A stretch of DNA of 64,000 bases from Desulfofustis sp. PB-SRB1 (GCA_016722945.1 JAEQMT010000038.1:496001-560000), one strand, 5' to 3'; shown: positions 34,960-44,748, counted from the first letter of the stretch. The notes: generated from the sequence alone by a model not told the origin. Numbers and translations are program-made.

Positions 34960-36423
34960 CTACATATCTCCGGTCAGCTTCGGCTTGCGGGCCGCCCGGG
35001 TTTCATCCAGACGCCGCAGCTTGGGCCGGCGGGGCGCCTCGTGCAGGGCTTCGGGGTCAGTGCTGCTCTGGGCGACCACCTCCTTGAACGAGGCGATGAA
35101 CGTATCCAGATCATCCTTGCTCTCGGTCTCGGTGGGCTCGATCATGATGGCGCCGGGTACCACCAGGGGAAAATAGATGGTGGGTGGATGAAATCCGTGA
35201 TCGATCAAGGCCTTGGCCATATCCAGGGTGGTAACCTTATCGCCCCGTTGAAGCTTATCGGAAAAGACGCATTCGTGCATACAGGGACGGTCAAAGGCAA
35301 GATGCAGGACGTCGCGCAGCGCCTCTTTCACGTAACCGGCATTGAGTACCGCCAGTTGGCTGGCCTTTTTCAGGTTCTCCGGACCCATGGACAAAATGTA
35401 GCAATACGCCTTTACCAGTACGCTGAAGTTACCGAAAAAGCCATGAACCCGGCCGATGGAATCGGGAAGGTTATCCACCAGGCGGTAGCTATCGCCATCT
35501 TTTTCCACCACCGGGGTCGGCAGAAAGGGCACCAGCTCGTCGACAACGCACACCGGACCCGCGCCCGGGCCGCCGCCGCCATGCGGCGTGGAAAAAGTCT
35601 TGTGCAGGTTGAGATGCAGTGCATCGACCCCGCACCGCTTGATATCGACAATGCCCATCACCGCGTTCATATTGGCGCCGTCGCCATAGACCAGCCCGCC
35701 GTGGCGATGGACGATATCGGTAATCTCGCGTACCGATTCCTCGAACAAGCCAAGGGTGTTGGGGTTGGTCAGCATGATGCCGGCGGTCTGATCATCCATG
35801 CGTGCCGCCACATCCACCGGCTCGACGTAGCCGCGTGGACCCGATGGCAGGCTGACCGCGGTAAAACCGCAGAGCGCCGCACTGGCCGGGTTGGTGCCGT
35901 GGGCCGTATCGGGAATGATAATCTTGGTGCGCTGTTCGCCTTTTTTGCGAAAATAGGCGGCAAACATAAGCATCGCGGTCAATTCGCCCTGGGCGCCCGC
36001 GGCCGGCTGCAGGCTCACCTGATCCATACCGGTTATGGCGGCGAGAAACTGCTTGAGCTCATATATCAGCCGCAGCATTCCCTGGCTCAACTCATCTTCG
36101 AGCAAGGGGTGAGCAGCGGCAATAGGCGCCAGCGAGGCAAGTTTTTCATGCAGCTTGGGATTGTATTTCATGGTGCATGAACCCAGCGGATACATCCCGG
36201 TGTCGATGGCGAAATTGTATTGCGACAGCCTGGTGTAATGCCTGATCACATCAACCTCGCTGAGATCGGGCAGATCGACCCCGTCGCCGTACCAGGAGCC
36301 TTCACAGGGGGCGGACGGCACATCACTTTCCGGCATGCTGAAGCCGGTTCGCCCCGGTTTTCCTTTTTCCCACAGCAGCGGCTCATCAAGAATCAAACCG
36401 CTGATTCCCGGCCCATTACTCAT
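34960..36423 (-). CDS. gcvPB: glycine dehydrogenase (decarboxylating) subunit 2
   Basis: 487 residues, the C-terminal half of P-protein in organisms with a split enzyme. It binds pyridoxal phosphate: the Schiff-base lysine lies in LHLNLHKTFSTPHGGGGPGA (about residues 265-284). MKYNPKLHEKLA and PAAGAQGELTAMLMFAAYF are also typical. It forms a heterotetramer with GcvPA and releases CO2 from glycine, passing aminomethyl to lipoyl-GcvH. The gene overlaps the gcvPA stop by four bases. Confidence 0.96.
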   Translation of the reverse strand: MSNGPGISGLILDEPLLWEKGKPGRTGFSMPESDVPSAPCEGSWYGDGVDLPDLSEVDVIRHYTRLSQYNFAIDTGMYPLGSCTMKYNPKLHEKLASLAPIAAAHPLLEDELSQGMLRLIYELKQFLAAITGMDQVSLQPAAGAQGELTAMLMFAAYFRKKGEQRTKIIIPDTAHGTNPASAALCGFTAVSLPSGPRGYVEPVDVAARMDDQTAGIMLTNPNTLGLFEESVREITDIVHRHGGLVYGDGANMNAVMGIVDIKRCGVDALHLNLHKTFSTPHGGGGPGAGPVCVVDELVPFLPTPVVEKDGDSYRLVDNLPDSIGRVHGFFGNFSVLVKAYCYILSMGPENLKKASQLAVLNAGYVKEALRDVLHLAFDRPCMHECVFSDKLQRGDKVTTLDMAKALIDHGFHPPTIYFPLVVPGAIMIEPTETESKDDLDTFIASFKEVVAQSSTDPEALHEAPRRPKLRRLDETRAARKPKLTGDM

Positions 36424-37754
36424 TGGCGCACCTCATCAATTAATTCATCCATAAGCTCACGACTCACCGTCTCCGTTGCACAGAAGAGAAATGCCCCCTC
36501 ATACTCAGGGTAGAACCGTGTACAGTCAAGACCGGCGATGATTCCCTTATCCATCAATTTGGCGCGAACCGAAGTAAAATCAACATCAAAGCGCATGACA
36601 AATTCGTTGAAATGGGGCGCCTCAAAAAGCAGTTTACCGCCCGCCTCACGCAGACCGTTCTTCAGATACGCCGCCTTGTCGTAGTTGAGCTTTGCCAGTT
36701 GTCTCAGTCCGCTGCCGCCCAGCGCGGCCAGATAGGCCGCCGCCGTCAACGCGCAGATCCCCTGATTGGAACAGATGTTCGACGTCGCTTTTTCCCGCCT
36801 GATATGTTGTTCACGGGTGGAAAGGGTCAAAACGAAACCGCGTTTACCATCCATATCAACGGTCTCACCCACCACCCGGCCCGGCATATTACGGATAAAC
36901 TCGGAGCGGCAACCGAACAGGCCGAGGCCGGCGCCGCCAAACGACTGCGCTATGCCAAAGCTCTGGCCTTCGCCGCAGACGATGTCGGCCCCGAGTGAGC
37001 CGGGACTGCGCAGCAGCCCGTAGGCCAGCGGCTCGCTGAAACAGCTCACGAACAGTGCGTCGCGGTCATGAATTACGGTTGCCGCCTGTTCCAGATCCTC
37101 GATCACGCCGAAGAAATTAGGCGATTGCAGGGCAACCGCGGCGCACTCATCAATCTTATCCAACCCACTCAGGTCGGTACGGCCGGAAGCGTCAACCGGC
37201 AGTTCCACAATAGTAAAGGAGGAAGGGGCAAGATAGGTCTTGACCACCTGCCGGTAGTGGGGATGAATCGCCCTGCTGATGGCCACCGTTGTTTTCTTGC
37301 GCTTGATACGCAGGGCCATGAGCAGTGCCTCGGCCAGCGCCGAACCCCCGTCATACATGGAGGCGTTGGCTACCTGCACACCGAGCAACCTGGCAATCAG
37401 GGTCTGAAACTCAAAAATACCCTGCAGGGTGCCCTGCGACACCTCCGGCTGGTATGGGGTGTATGAGGTGAGAAATTCGGCCCGCCCCATAACGCTCTTG
37501 ACCGCCTCGGGTATGTAGTGATGATAGCTGCCGGCGCCGAGCAACACGGCGCGGGCATGGCCAACGGCCATGGATTGCCCCAGCCCTTCCAGCCTCCTGG
37601 TCAGGTCCCACTCGGTAAGCGGTCCCGGCACCTCGATATCGCCCGCAAAGCGACACTCGTCCGGGATGTGGGAAAACAATCCGGCAAGATCGTCAATGCC
37701 CACCGCTTCCATCATTGCCGACACTTCAGCATCCGTATGAGGGAAATAACGCAT
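36420..37754 (-). CDS. gcvPA: glycine dehydrogenase (decarboxylating) subunit 1
   Basis: 444 residues, the N-terminal-half homologue of P-protein. The start MRYFPHTDAEVSAMMEAVGI and GAGSYHHYIPEAVKSVMGRA, then SYTPYQPEVSQGTLQGIFEF and NASMYDGGSALAEALLMALR, are standard. It lies 3 bp after gcvH and overlaps gcvPB by four bases, so the two subunits are made together. Confidence 0.96.
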   Translation of the reverse strand: MRYFPHTDAEVSAMMEAVGIDDLAGLFSHIPDECRFAGDIEVPGPLTEWDLTRRLEGLGQSMAVGHARAVLLGAGSYHHYIPEAVKSVMGRAEFLTSYTPYQPEVSQGTLQGIFEFQTLIARLLGVQVANASMYDGGSALAEALLMALRIKRKKTTVAISRAIHPHYRQVVKTYLAPSSFTIVELPVDASGRTDLSGLDKIDECAAVALQSPNFFGVIEDLEQAATVIHDRDALFVSCFSEPLAYGLLRSPGSLGADIVCGEGQSFGIAQSFGGAGLGLFGCRSEFIRNMPGRVVGETVDMDGKRGFVLTLSTREQHIRREKATSNICSNQGICALTAAAYLAALGGSGLRQLAKLNYDKAAYLKNGLREAGGKLLFEAPHFNEFVMRFDVDFTSVRAKLMDKGIIAGLDCTRFYPEYEGAFLFCATETVSRELMDELIDEVRQ

Positions 37755-37757
37755 AAC

Positions 37758-38153
37758 TTACCCCGTCAATGTCTCCAAGTACTCTTCCCGGCTGAGCAGC
37801 TTGTCGAATTGCTCTTCCTTGCTCGGCCGAACCACAACGATCCAGTTTTCGTAAGGATCTTCATTGATGAGCTCGGGCTCGTCTTCCAGGGCGTCGTTGA
37901 TGGCGATGATTTCTCCGCTCACCGGCAGGTAAATCTCGGAAACCGCCTTCACCGACTCCAGGGTGCCGAACTCCTCGCCCTGTTCAAAACTGCTGCCTAC
38001 CTCGGGCATTTCCGCAAAGACGATGTCGCCCAACTGATCCTGGGCGTAATCGGTGATCCCGATAACGATGGTATCGTCTTCTTTTTTCGCCCACTCATGG
38101 TCCTTGCTGTACATCAGCTCTCCCGGCAGATTTAACTCCTCCAACTCTTTCAT
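37758..38153 (-). CDS. gcvH: glycine cleavage system H protein
   Basis: 131 residues. It is the lipoyl carrier of the glycine cleavage system. The lipoylation site is Lys69 in TLESVKAVSEIYLPVSGEI, the usual ESVKA context, followed by the NDALEDEPELINEDPYENW segment. It lies between gcvT (22 bp) and gcvPA (3 bp). The fused LipB-LipA enzyme three genes downstream is its likely modifier. Confidence 0.96.
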   Translation of the reverse strand: MKELEELNLPGELMYSKDHEWAKKEDDTIVIGITDYAQDQLGDIVFAEMPEVGSSFEQGEEFGTLESVKAVSEIYLPVSGEIIAINDALEDEPELINEDPYENWIVVVRPSKEEQFDKLLSREEYLETLTG

Positions 38154-38175
38154 GTCTCTCCTCCCGTTAGGTGGC

Positions 38176-39453
38176 CTAAACCATTTTCTCCATTGATCGC
38201 CGCGCCGTTCGATGCGGCCTGATGTCGGTGCGTATTTCCACCGTTAAACGCCGTTTGCCTTCAACCAGTACAACCACTTCACCCGGACTCAGCGCTTTGT
38301 CCACCCTGATGAATCCGCAACTCAGACCGCGCGGGCTGAACGCCTCCGGCCGCCCCGCCGACACCGGTGAGGCGATGCTGAAGATAGTGCCATCCACGCG
38401 GTCAATCGCCATGTCGGTGGTACAACTCGTAACCACGCCGATCTTTTTATCGCCTTCATCCAGCACCGCCGCCTTGTGGAGATGGGCGATTTTGCGCGGA
38501 TCATAACCGGCAAAACCGTAAGTGTAGTTTTGTGCTAGATTATCGTAAACGGCGGCCCCGCCCACAAATGTTTTGGAAAATTGCGCCTTCCCGGCGTCAT
38601 AGGGCAGGACAAATGACCAGGGGGTGGTACCAAAATCCCATGCCCCGATATCCTGATGGGAAAGCGGCAACCCGGCCCCGGTGCGAAGCGAGTCGCGCGC
38701 CGCCAGACCGCAGGCGACAATACCATTGCCCGCCCCCGCCGCAAGGAGCTGCTCCCAGATGGAAACAAGAGCATCGCGGCGCATAAAAAGCTCAAAGCCG
38801 AACTCACCGGTATAGCCGGTACGCGAGACCAGAAGCTCGGTACCGTCACGGCAGCGTACCTCTTGCCCATCGCCGCCAAACAAGGTCCCCCGGCACGAGA
38901 AGTAGCTCAGCCCGGCAAATACGGCGCCGGCATCGGCCAGCACCGAACCAAGGATTTTGCCGGCGGCGGGACCCTGAAGGTCGATCTTGCCAAATTCATC
39001 GGTAACCTCATCAATCTCGCAACCCGATGTGCGATGCTCATCCAGGTGGCGTCCCACCGCCCCCCCCATGGCCGCATTGACCACCAGCAGATAGCGGTTC
39101 TCGCCCAGCTGGGTGATAATCGCATCATCGAGCACGGTACCGTCCTCATGAAAGAACATGCCGTATACCGCCCGCCCGGTGTGCAGGGCAGCGGCAGGTT
39201 TGCCGATACAATATCTGAGGTCGCGGGAAAAGGTGCGCTGCAGCAGGTCAAAAGAGCTGTCGCCCGTCAGGGTGAGCATTGACATATGGGAGGTGTCAAA
39301 CAGCCCCGCCTTGACGATGGTGTTGATATGTTCATGCTTGGCGCCGCTTGCATACCACAGCGGCATGGAGTAACCGGAAAAGTTTCCCATGGTGGCATGG
39401 TTGCGACCATGCCACTGGTGCAGCGGGGTGGTAAGAGGCTTGTGATCACTCAT
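38176..39453 (-). CDS. gcvT: glycine cleavage system T protein (aminomethyltransferase)
   Basis: 425 residues, some 60 longer than the common bacterial form. It transfers the methylene carbon from aminomethyl-lipoyl-GcvH to tetrahydrofolate and releases ammonia. TPLHQWHGRNHATMGNFSGY and GLFDTSHMSMLTLTG mark the N-terminus; RTGYTGEFGFELFM near 215 and GLAARDSLRTGAGLPLSHQD near 255 the folate domain. The C-terminal barrel is present. Its start is 15 bp after the Lrp-type regulator, and it is the first enzyme gene of the cluster. Confidence 0.94.
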   Translation of the reverse strand: MSDHKPLTTPLHQWHGRNHATMGNFSGYSMPLWYASGAKHEHINTIVKAGLFDTSHMSMLTLTGDSSFDLLQRTFSRDLRYCIGKPAAALHTGRAVYGMFFHEDGTVLDDAIITQLGENRYLLVVNAAMGGAVGRHLDEHRTSGCEIDEVTDEFGKIDLQGPAAGKILGSVLADAGAVFAGLSYFSCRGTLFGGDGQEVRCRDGTELLVSRTGYTGEFGFELFMRRDALVSIWEQLLAAGAGNGIVACGLAARDSLRTGAGLPLSHQDIGAWDFGTTPWSFVLPYDAGKAQFSKTFVGGAAVYDNLAQNYTYGFAGYDPRKIAHLHKAAVLDEGDKKIGVVTSCTTDMAIDRVDGTIFSIASPVSAGRPEAFSPRGLSCGFIRVDKALSPGEVVVLVEGKRRLTVEIRTDIRPHRTARRSMEKMV

Positions 39454-39468
39454 CTTGCAAAACTCGCT

Positions 39469-39930
39469 TTATTCGTTTTCACCTTTTTTTCCATCGGCTG
39501 GTAACGATACGCTGAGGTTGAAACTCTTGTATATAACAAAGGTCTCCACCGACTGGATATTATCCAGCTTTGAGACCTCTTGGGTATAAAATTCAAGAAT
39601 ACCAAAGTCTTTTTGCAGAACCACCATCACCATAAGATCGAAACGGCCGGTTACCACGCACACCGACACCACCCCGCGCAGGTTGCTGAATTCCTCCGCC
39701 TTGCGCACCAGATTCATGTCCCGGACGCGCACGCCAATCATTACCACGGAGTGATCGGGCAAAGAATCGGGATCGACCCGACCGGAGATGTCCAGCACAC
39801 CCGCCTCACGCAGACGGCGAACCCGGTTGCGCACCGTCGCCTCAGCCAGCCCTAGACGCCGTCCCACCTCTTTGAACGGAACGCGACCATCAGTCAACTC
39901 CCGAATTATGGCAAGATCGGTATCGTCCAT
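39469..39930 (-). CDS. Lrp/AsnC-family transcriptional regulator heading the gcv cluster
   Basis: 153 residues. An N-terminal winged helix-turn-helix (VPFKEVGRRLGLAEATVRNR, about residues 17-36) is followed by a RAM ligand domain (VVMIGVRVRDMNLVRKAEEF, VCVVTGRFDLMVMVVLQ). Such proteins sense amino acids as oligomers. Its position 15 bp before gcvT, in the same direction, suggests it controls the glycine cleavage genes and perhaps itself; which amino acid it binds is not known. GAGGT lies about 13 bases before its ATG. Confidence 0.88.
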   Translation of the reverse strand: MDDTDLAIIRELTDGRVPFKEVGRRLGLAEATVRNRVRRLREAGVLDISGRVDPDSLPDHSVVMIGVRVRDMNLVRKAEEFSNLRGVVSVCVVTGRFDLMVMVVLQKDFGILEFYTQEVSKLDNIQSVETFVIYKSFNLSVSLPADGKKGENE

Positions 39931-40305
39931 TGCTACCCACTTACCTCATGCCACATACTTACAATGTCACCAAAAAATCGACAATTAATTAGCGTATACA
40001 TCAACATATCATAAAAATAATGTGGAATACAGCAAACACAACGGCAAATCTCGACTCCATCCATCAATTCCTCCGCCATGACCACGGGCAGGTGACTGCA
40101 CCGTCAGCTATGAGTACACTCATCCACGCTAAACCGCCAGATAATTTAGGACATCCAACCCCTTGTCACGCCCGGTTCTTCTCTCTGTGTCAGACTAGTT
40201 GTCGCCTCCGTTTGAGGAGGTTATTAATGAGGGGGCGTCTCTATGGCAGAAATGGCGGTCAGGTGCAATTGCGATCTATCGCCGGCTGGCGAGACGTTGA
40301 CGGCT
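39931..40305. other. 375-bp intergenic region upstream of the lrp-gcv cluster
   Basis: The region holds the likely promoter of the lrp-gcv operon. On the minus strand TTGTCG and TAAGTA lie 17 bases apart, about 40-65 bp before the lrp start; this is a weak match. I see no glycine-riboswitch-like tandem structure. On the plus strand a 33-codon frame at 40227 has a well-spaced GAGGAGG but runs into the end of the histidine kinase gene in antisense, and I do not call it. Confidence 0.35.
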
Positions 40306-41688
40306 TCAGGATAGTATCGGTAAGGTGAAGGTGATTGCGGTCCACTGTCCGGGCACGCTTTCTGCCGATATTGTACCGTTGTGGAGTTCAACTATTTTTT
40401 TGACGATAGTCAAGCCAAGGCCGGAGCCGCCATGACGAGCGGCGCGGGATTTTTCGACCCGGTAAAATTGCTCGAATACACGCACGATACTGTCGGCCGG
40501 TATACCAATTCCCGTATCAGATATCTTAACCGTTGCGTAGCCCTTATCAGCAGTGATTCGATATCTTATTGTGCCGCCAGGCTTGTTATACTTGATCGCG
40601 TTATCAGAAAGATTGATGAAAATTTGTCTGATCAGGTCGCGTGATCCAGACATCATGCACCTGTCATTGAAGCTGACAGTGAGTGTCATGTGGTGGGCCT
40701 CGGCGATCGGCCTGAATTCTTCGACTACCTCCATGGCAAGATCGTTGAGTGAGAAACGATCGGTTTTTACTGAACCTTTGAATTCAAGAACGGAGAGATT
40801 AAGCAAATTTTCCACCAGCCTGTTTAGACGAAGCAGGATGATGTATTGATCAGACAGTTTTTTGCGCAGCGGTTCTGCAATAGAGTTGTCCCCTATGGCT
40901 TCCTCCATAGCAAGGCGTAGGATAGAGAGCGGGGTTTTCAGCTCGTGCGATGCGTTGGCGACGAATTCCTTTTGTCTGGCAAATGAGAATTCCAGTCGAT
41001 CAAACATGGTGTTGAGTGATACTGTCAGTTCATGTAACTCATCCCGGCTCTTGGCCGGCGTAATTCTTTTATCCAGTGTATTTTCCGAGATTTCCCGAAC
41101 AAGCCTGTTAATCGTCTTGATCGGGCGCAGGATTCGTCCGGCGATAGCATAGCTCATGGCCAGCAAGCATAGGGAGGAAATGGCCAGACCGATGAAAATG
41201 GATTGGATCAGCTCACTTGTTTCCCTTGTCAAATCCTCCAGCGGCCGAGCGATGTAGAGCATAACGGGCGAACCGCCATCATCAAACTGAGCGAAGTGTA
41301 CCCGGAATTGGGCTTTTTCTTCACTATCCGCCCCCGTGAAGAACTGACCCAATGGGGCTTGGGTATTGACGTTGTAAAACGAGGGTGCCTGTTTCAGGGG
41401 GATATCGACAAGAGCTACCAGATCAGAGGAGAAGATCACCTCATTTTTGTGGTCGAAAAGCTGGATCCAATATGGTCTGCTCAGAGATTTGAGCACCGAC
41501 GCAACCTCGGCGTCAGATCGGTTTTCCCGCAAGAAGTCGGCAATTGAGTTAACCTGGGAAAGCAGCTCATCGTCGATGAGCTCATATGGGAGAGTTGCTT
41601 TCTCATAAACGACAAAGAGTGATAGAAGCAGGGTCGAAAGCAGACCGCCGCCGATAAACCAGAGACTGATACGATAGCGGATTTTCAT
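40306..41688 (-). CDS. sensor histidine kinase, HAMP-containing
   Basis: 460 residues. Two transmembrane segments (about 8-27 and 158-178) enclose a periplasmic sensor of roughly 130 residues with no recognised fold. A HAMP domain follows (RILRPIKTINRLVREISENT), then HisKA with the phospho-acceptor His in ASHELKTPLSILRLAMEEAI, and the ATPase boxes NLSDNAIKYNKPGG, DTGIGIP and GSGLGLTIVKKIVELHNG. It is encoded 2 bp after the response regulator gene and is its cognate kinase. The signal is unknown. Confidence 0.93.
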   Translation of the reverse strand: MKIRYRISLWFIGGGLLSTLLLSLFVVYEKATLPYELIDDELLSQVNSIADFLRENRSDAEVASVLKSLSRPYWIQLFDHKNEVIFSSDLVALVDIPLKQAPSFYNVNTQAPLGQFFTGADSEEKAQFRVHFAQFDDGGSPVMLYIARPLEDLTRETSELIQSIFIGLAISSLCLLAMSYAIAGRILRPIKTINRLVREISENTLDKRITPAKSRDELHELTVSLNTMFDRLEFSFARQKEFVANASHELKTPLSILRLAMEEAIGDNSIAEPLRKKLSDQYIILLRLNRLVENLLNLSVLEFKGSVKTDRFSLNDLAMEVVEEFRPIAEAHHMTLTVSFNDRCMMSGSRDLIRQIFINLSDNAIKYNKPGGTIRYRITADKGYATVKISDTGIGIPADSIVRVFEQFYRVEKSRAARHGGSGLGLTIVKKIVELHNGTISAESVPGQWTAITFTLPILS

Positions 41689-41690
41689 GA

Positions 41691-42365
41691 TCAGCTATCT
41701 TTGATCATATAGCCGATCCCGCGCACCGTAGCGATGATTCGTGCATCCCGATCACACAGCTTGCGGCGAAGATTCTTGATATGGACATCGATGTTGTTGG
41801 ACATGGTAAACGGGTCAAATTCATCACCCCAGATATGTTCCGCCAGAGAGAAACGGGAGACGGCCCGGTTTTTATTGTAGAGCAGAAATTCCAACAGGGA
41901 AAATTCTCGCGGGGTCAGACTCACCAGCGCGCCGGATACCGTAACCTCGCGGTTTGCGGTATTCAGCGCTAAGCCTTCAACTTCTAGACAAGGGGTGTGG
42001 TGCCCTTTGCCTCGACGGAGGAGGGCTCGAATGCGGGCGAAAAGTTCCGCCATTGAAAACGGTTTTTTCAGGTAATCGTCGGCCCCGAGATCAAGTCCTT
42101 TGACGCGATCTTCCACCTGTTGTCTGGCTGTGAGCATGAGTACCGGTGTGGTGATTTTTTCTTTTCGGATATAATCAAGTACGGAAAACCCGTCTAATTC
42201 CGGCAACATTACGTCAAGAAGAATGAGGTCATAAGGATCCGCGCAAATACGGTCGAGAGCGGCTTCGCCATCAGTCGCCGTATCGACCGCATAGTTCTGA
42301 GTGGTCAGTGCTCGGCTGATTTGAATGAGCAAATCAACCTCATCATCAACGACTAATATTCGCAT
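41691..42365 (-). CDS. OmpR-family response regulator
   Basis: 224 residues. The receiver domain starts MRILVVDDEVDLL; phosphorylation is expected at the Asp of LILLDVMLPELDGFSVLDYI, with KKPF as the conserved Lys switch. The C-terminal winged helix has LTPREFSLLEFLLYNKNRAV, HIWGDEFDPFTMSNNIDVHI and the final RGIGYMIKDS. It precedes its kinase in the same operon. Targets are not evident from the neighbourhood; the nearest divergent gene is the glycosyltransferase 640 bp away. Confidence 0.95.
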   Translation of the reverse strand: MRILVVDDEVDLLIQISRALTTQNYAVDTATDGEAALDRICADPYDLILLDVMLPELDGFSVLDYIRKEKITTPVLMLTARQQVEDRVKGLDLGADDYLKKPFSMAELFARIRALLRRGKGHHTPCLEVEGLALNTANREVTVSGALVSLTPREFSLLEFLLYNKNRAVSRFSLAEHIWGDEFDPFTMSNNIDVHIKNLRRKLCDRDARIIATVRGIGYMIKDS

Positions 42366-43002
42366 TTACCGTCTCCAAAATTTTAGTAACCATTCTCGCT
42401 GCATGGTGAAGGGCTGGCAACCGAGGCTAAAATATTCGCTCTGCACCGATGAAGAAATAATGAAGAATAACGGATGCGATGTGGATACCTTTCTTCATGC
42501 ATTGCCCATTGAACCATGATTATCAGGGTATACAGACAAAATCAGTTTGGAGCATTGGCATATAGCGCGGGTTGAGATCATACCCTCGGCACCAAATAGT
42601 GTTTCCCGAAAAGCCCCCCCGAAGTTCAAGATGTGGCACGAAATGATCACCCTATCGAGTGGGTGCTCGGTACCGCTTTCCTTTTTCCGTTATGCCGAAC
42701 CTTCTGATCGGTCAATGCCGATGCCGGTTCAACCGATCTGGGATGTCGCTGCTCACCTTCCCTAAGATTCACATCACCAGGCCGTAATCCGCCAGGAAGA
42801 CGTCGGGCAACATCAGTCCTTCGGTATTTTTCATTTTTTGTTGAATAGGCCTCTCTCTCCCCTTTCACCAATTCTTCATCTTCAACTGCTAAACTGCAAT
42901 CCTTCAAGCGGTGCGTCATGAACGTTCAGACTTCTTTGTCAGGACCGGAGATTGTGGTATATTGCCGCTGGTTAATGGTGATAATGCCATGAGTAAACTG
43001 CA
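42366..43002. other. 637-bp intergenic region between divergent two-component and glycosyltransferase genes
   Basis: It must hold the promoters of both flanking units, but I find no strong -35/-10 pair. A 90-codon minus-strand frame (42647-42919) rich in Arg, Lys and Glu looks like no protein I know and is probably not translated. No repeat of either family is present. Confidence 0.4.
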
Positions 43003-44592
43003 ATGAAAACAGAAAAACGGGGTGATACATGGTATCTGGTGATTGCCGTAATGCTTGTTGCCGTGTTTACGGTTTTTCGGTTATTTTATGCCGATCTCTT
43101 CCTGCTCGCCCAGGATGAGCCGTATTATTGGCAGTGGAGCAGACACCCGGCATGGGGATACTACGACCACGGGCCCTTCATCAGCTGGACTATCCGCCTG
43201 AGTACTTATCTGTTCGGGGTTTCGGAAGTCACCGTAAGGCTGCCGTCGATTGTTGCCATCGCCATCGCCTCATGCTACCTGATACTCATTGCCTGGCGCT
43301 GGTTTTCATCGTCCGCCGCCCTGTATGTTTCGATTCTAACTCAATCGATTATCATTTTTAATGCCGGTGCCCTGATCGCAACGACCGATGGATTGCTGAG
43401 CGCCGCGTGGGCAGGGGCTAGCTATCACGTCGCCCGCGCCTATGAAGATGGTACATGGAAGCAGTGGCTGTTGGGCGGCTTTGTGTTCGGCATCGGGATG
43501 CTCAGTAAAATCACGATGGTCTTTTTCCTGCCATGTGCCTTTATCTTTGGGCTATGCAGCCCTCAACATCGCCGACGGCTCAAGAGCATCAAGCCATATA
43601 TGGGGGTGCTGCTTGGGCTCACCATGTTTACTCCGGTTATACTCTGGAACGTAACTCATGGGCTGGTATCGTTTCGCCATGCTGCCTTTCAGGCCGGAGT
43701 CGGACAGAGAAGTACCATCACCTTGCGATACATAGGCGACTATATGGCTTCGCAGGTGGGTATCATTACTCCTCTGGTCTTTATTCTGGTGGTACTGGCA
43801 TGGGTCAAGGCATTTGCCGAGCGCCGCGTGCGGTGGGTTTCGTATTATCTGTTATGGACGTCGTTGCCGGTTGTGGTGATATTTGGAATTTTAAGTCTTC
43901 ATACAAGGGTGTACGCCAATTGGCCGGCGGCGGCTTACCTTACTGCATCAATTCTGGTTGCCGCCTATTTTGGCGGAAGATCAAATACCGCGGTTACCCG
44001 CGTTGATCGCTTCGGCAAAGGTCTTTTTCCCTGGGCGCTGGCGAGTTCATATGCCCTGAGTGCCGTTGCACTTCTTCATCTGGTGATGCCAATTATCCCG
44101 TTGAGTCCACGGCTTGATCCCATCGCACAGGAGATGGCCGGCTGGGATCGTCTTGGCGACGCTGTAGACAAAGTGAGGCAGGAAATGGCAAATCCTGAAG
44201 AGACATTTTTGTTTGGTGTTCGCTATCAGATTGCCAGCCAGCTTGCCTTCTATGTTCCCGGACAACCTCGTACCGTGTCGATAAATGGGTGGAGTCGGCC
44301 TAATGCATACGATTTTTGGTACGATGATGATGATTACATCGGCAAGAATGCGGTAGGCGTTACCCGCGAGCCAAACGATCATGAAACCCGGCTGCTTGAG
44401 GTGTTCGAGCGCGTCGATCCACCGCTTTCGATCAATCTCTATCGAACGTCACCAGTAGCTTTTCTCAGCGTGTCGTGTGAACCTGCTCGAACTCTCTATA
44501 TATATCGGGCTTATAATTTCAGGGGCGGGATGAAGTGGAAGCCGCGCAATGAGGAAGATATACGCTTAAGCGCGGAGGTTGGGCCAAGGTAA
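43003..44592 (+). CDS. GT39/ArnT-like polyprenyl-phosphate-dependent glycosyltransferase
   Basis: 529 residues with about eleven hydrophobic segments. The first periplasmic loop has LAQDEPYYWQWSRHPAWGYY followed by DHGPFISW, the acidic DE pair and the PPL-like layout of ArnT/PMT (GT39/GT83) enzymes that use polyprenyl-phosphate sugars. A soluble periplasmic tail of about 130 residues follows the last helix (VDKVRQEMANPEETFLFGVR and on). It probably glycosylates lipid A, a polysaccharide or a protein; the acceptor is unknown. It stands alone, preceded by a 637-bp gap. Confidence 0.87.
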   Translation: MKTEKRGDTWYLVIAVMLVAVFTVFRLFYADLFLLAQDEPYYWQWSRHPAWGYYDHGPFISWTIRLSTYLFGVSEVTVRLPSIVAIAIASCYLILIAWRWFSSSAALYVSILTQSIIIFNAGALIATTDGLLSAAWAGASYHVARAYEDGTWKQWLLGGFVFGIGMLSKITMVFFLPCAFIFGLCSPQHRRRLKSIKPYMGVLLGLTMFTPVILWNVTHGLVSFRHAAFQAGVGQRSTITLRYIGDYMASQVGIITPLVFILVVLAWVKAFAERRVRWVSYYLLWTSLPVVVIFGILSLHTRVYANWPAAAYLTASILVAAYFGGRSNTAVTRVDRFGKGLFPWALASSYALSAVALLHLVMPIIPLSPRLDPIAQEMAGWDRLGDAVDKVRQEMANPEETFLFGVRYQIASQLAFYVPGQPRTVSINGWSRPNAYDFWYDDDDYIGKNAVGVTREPNDHETRLLEVFERVDPPLSINLYRTSPVAFLSVSCEPARTLYIYRAYNFRGGMKWKPRNEEDIRLSAEVGPR

Positions 44593-44628
44593 TGGGGTCG
44601 CATCTTTATCTTTGACAAAGCGCCCCAT
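44592..44628 (+). terminator. possible terminator after the glycosyltransferase gene
   Basis: An imperfect stem pairs ATGGGGTCGC with GCGCCCCAT, interrupted by one bulge, right at the stop codon. A T-rich stretch (TTTATTTTTTTATTC) begins about 12 bases later. The distance makes it a weak candidate. Confidence 0.35.
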
Positions 44629-44675
44629 GTAACCGATTTCTTTATTTTTTTATTCGTACCAGTAATACACCATTG

Positions 44676-44748
44676 GCGGCGGGCAGAGCACCTTCGGCCG
44701 CCGCTGCACTAAAGCTGTGTCCCGCACGGCCTTTGGCTATGGCCGTGC
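44676..44748. other. structured stretch with two consecutive hairpins
   Basis: GCGGCGG at 44676-44682 pairs with CCGCCGC at 44698-44704. GCACGGCC at 44724-44731 pairs with GGCCGTGC at 44741-44748. A third weak GGGG/CCCC pair follows near 44772. They sit in the 583-bp gap between the glycosyltransferase and the sugar kinase. No coding function or known RNA was recognised. Confidence 0.4.

Noticed and set aside
34906-36180. A 424-codon plus-strand frame opposite gcvPB
   Set aside because: It is antisense to a strong glycine decarboxylase match and its composition follows that gene's codon pattern.
39931-40020. A glycine riboswitch upstream of the gcv cluster
   Set aside because: I found no tandem aptamer-like structure before lrp or gcvT; an Lrp-type regulator is present instead.
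40227-40328. A 33-codon plus-strand frame with a well-spaced GAGGAGG
   Set aside because: It overlaps the 3' end of the histidine kinase gene in antisense and the peptide is unlike any known leader. It remains possible but unsupported.
42647-42919. A 90-codon minus-strand frame in the 637-bp gap, first suspected to be part of a group II intron or reverse transcriptase
   Set aside because: No reverse transcriptase motif, intron domain V or boundary could be found, so I do not call it.
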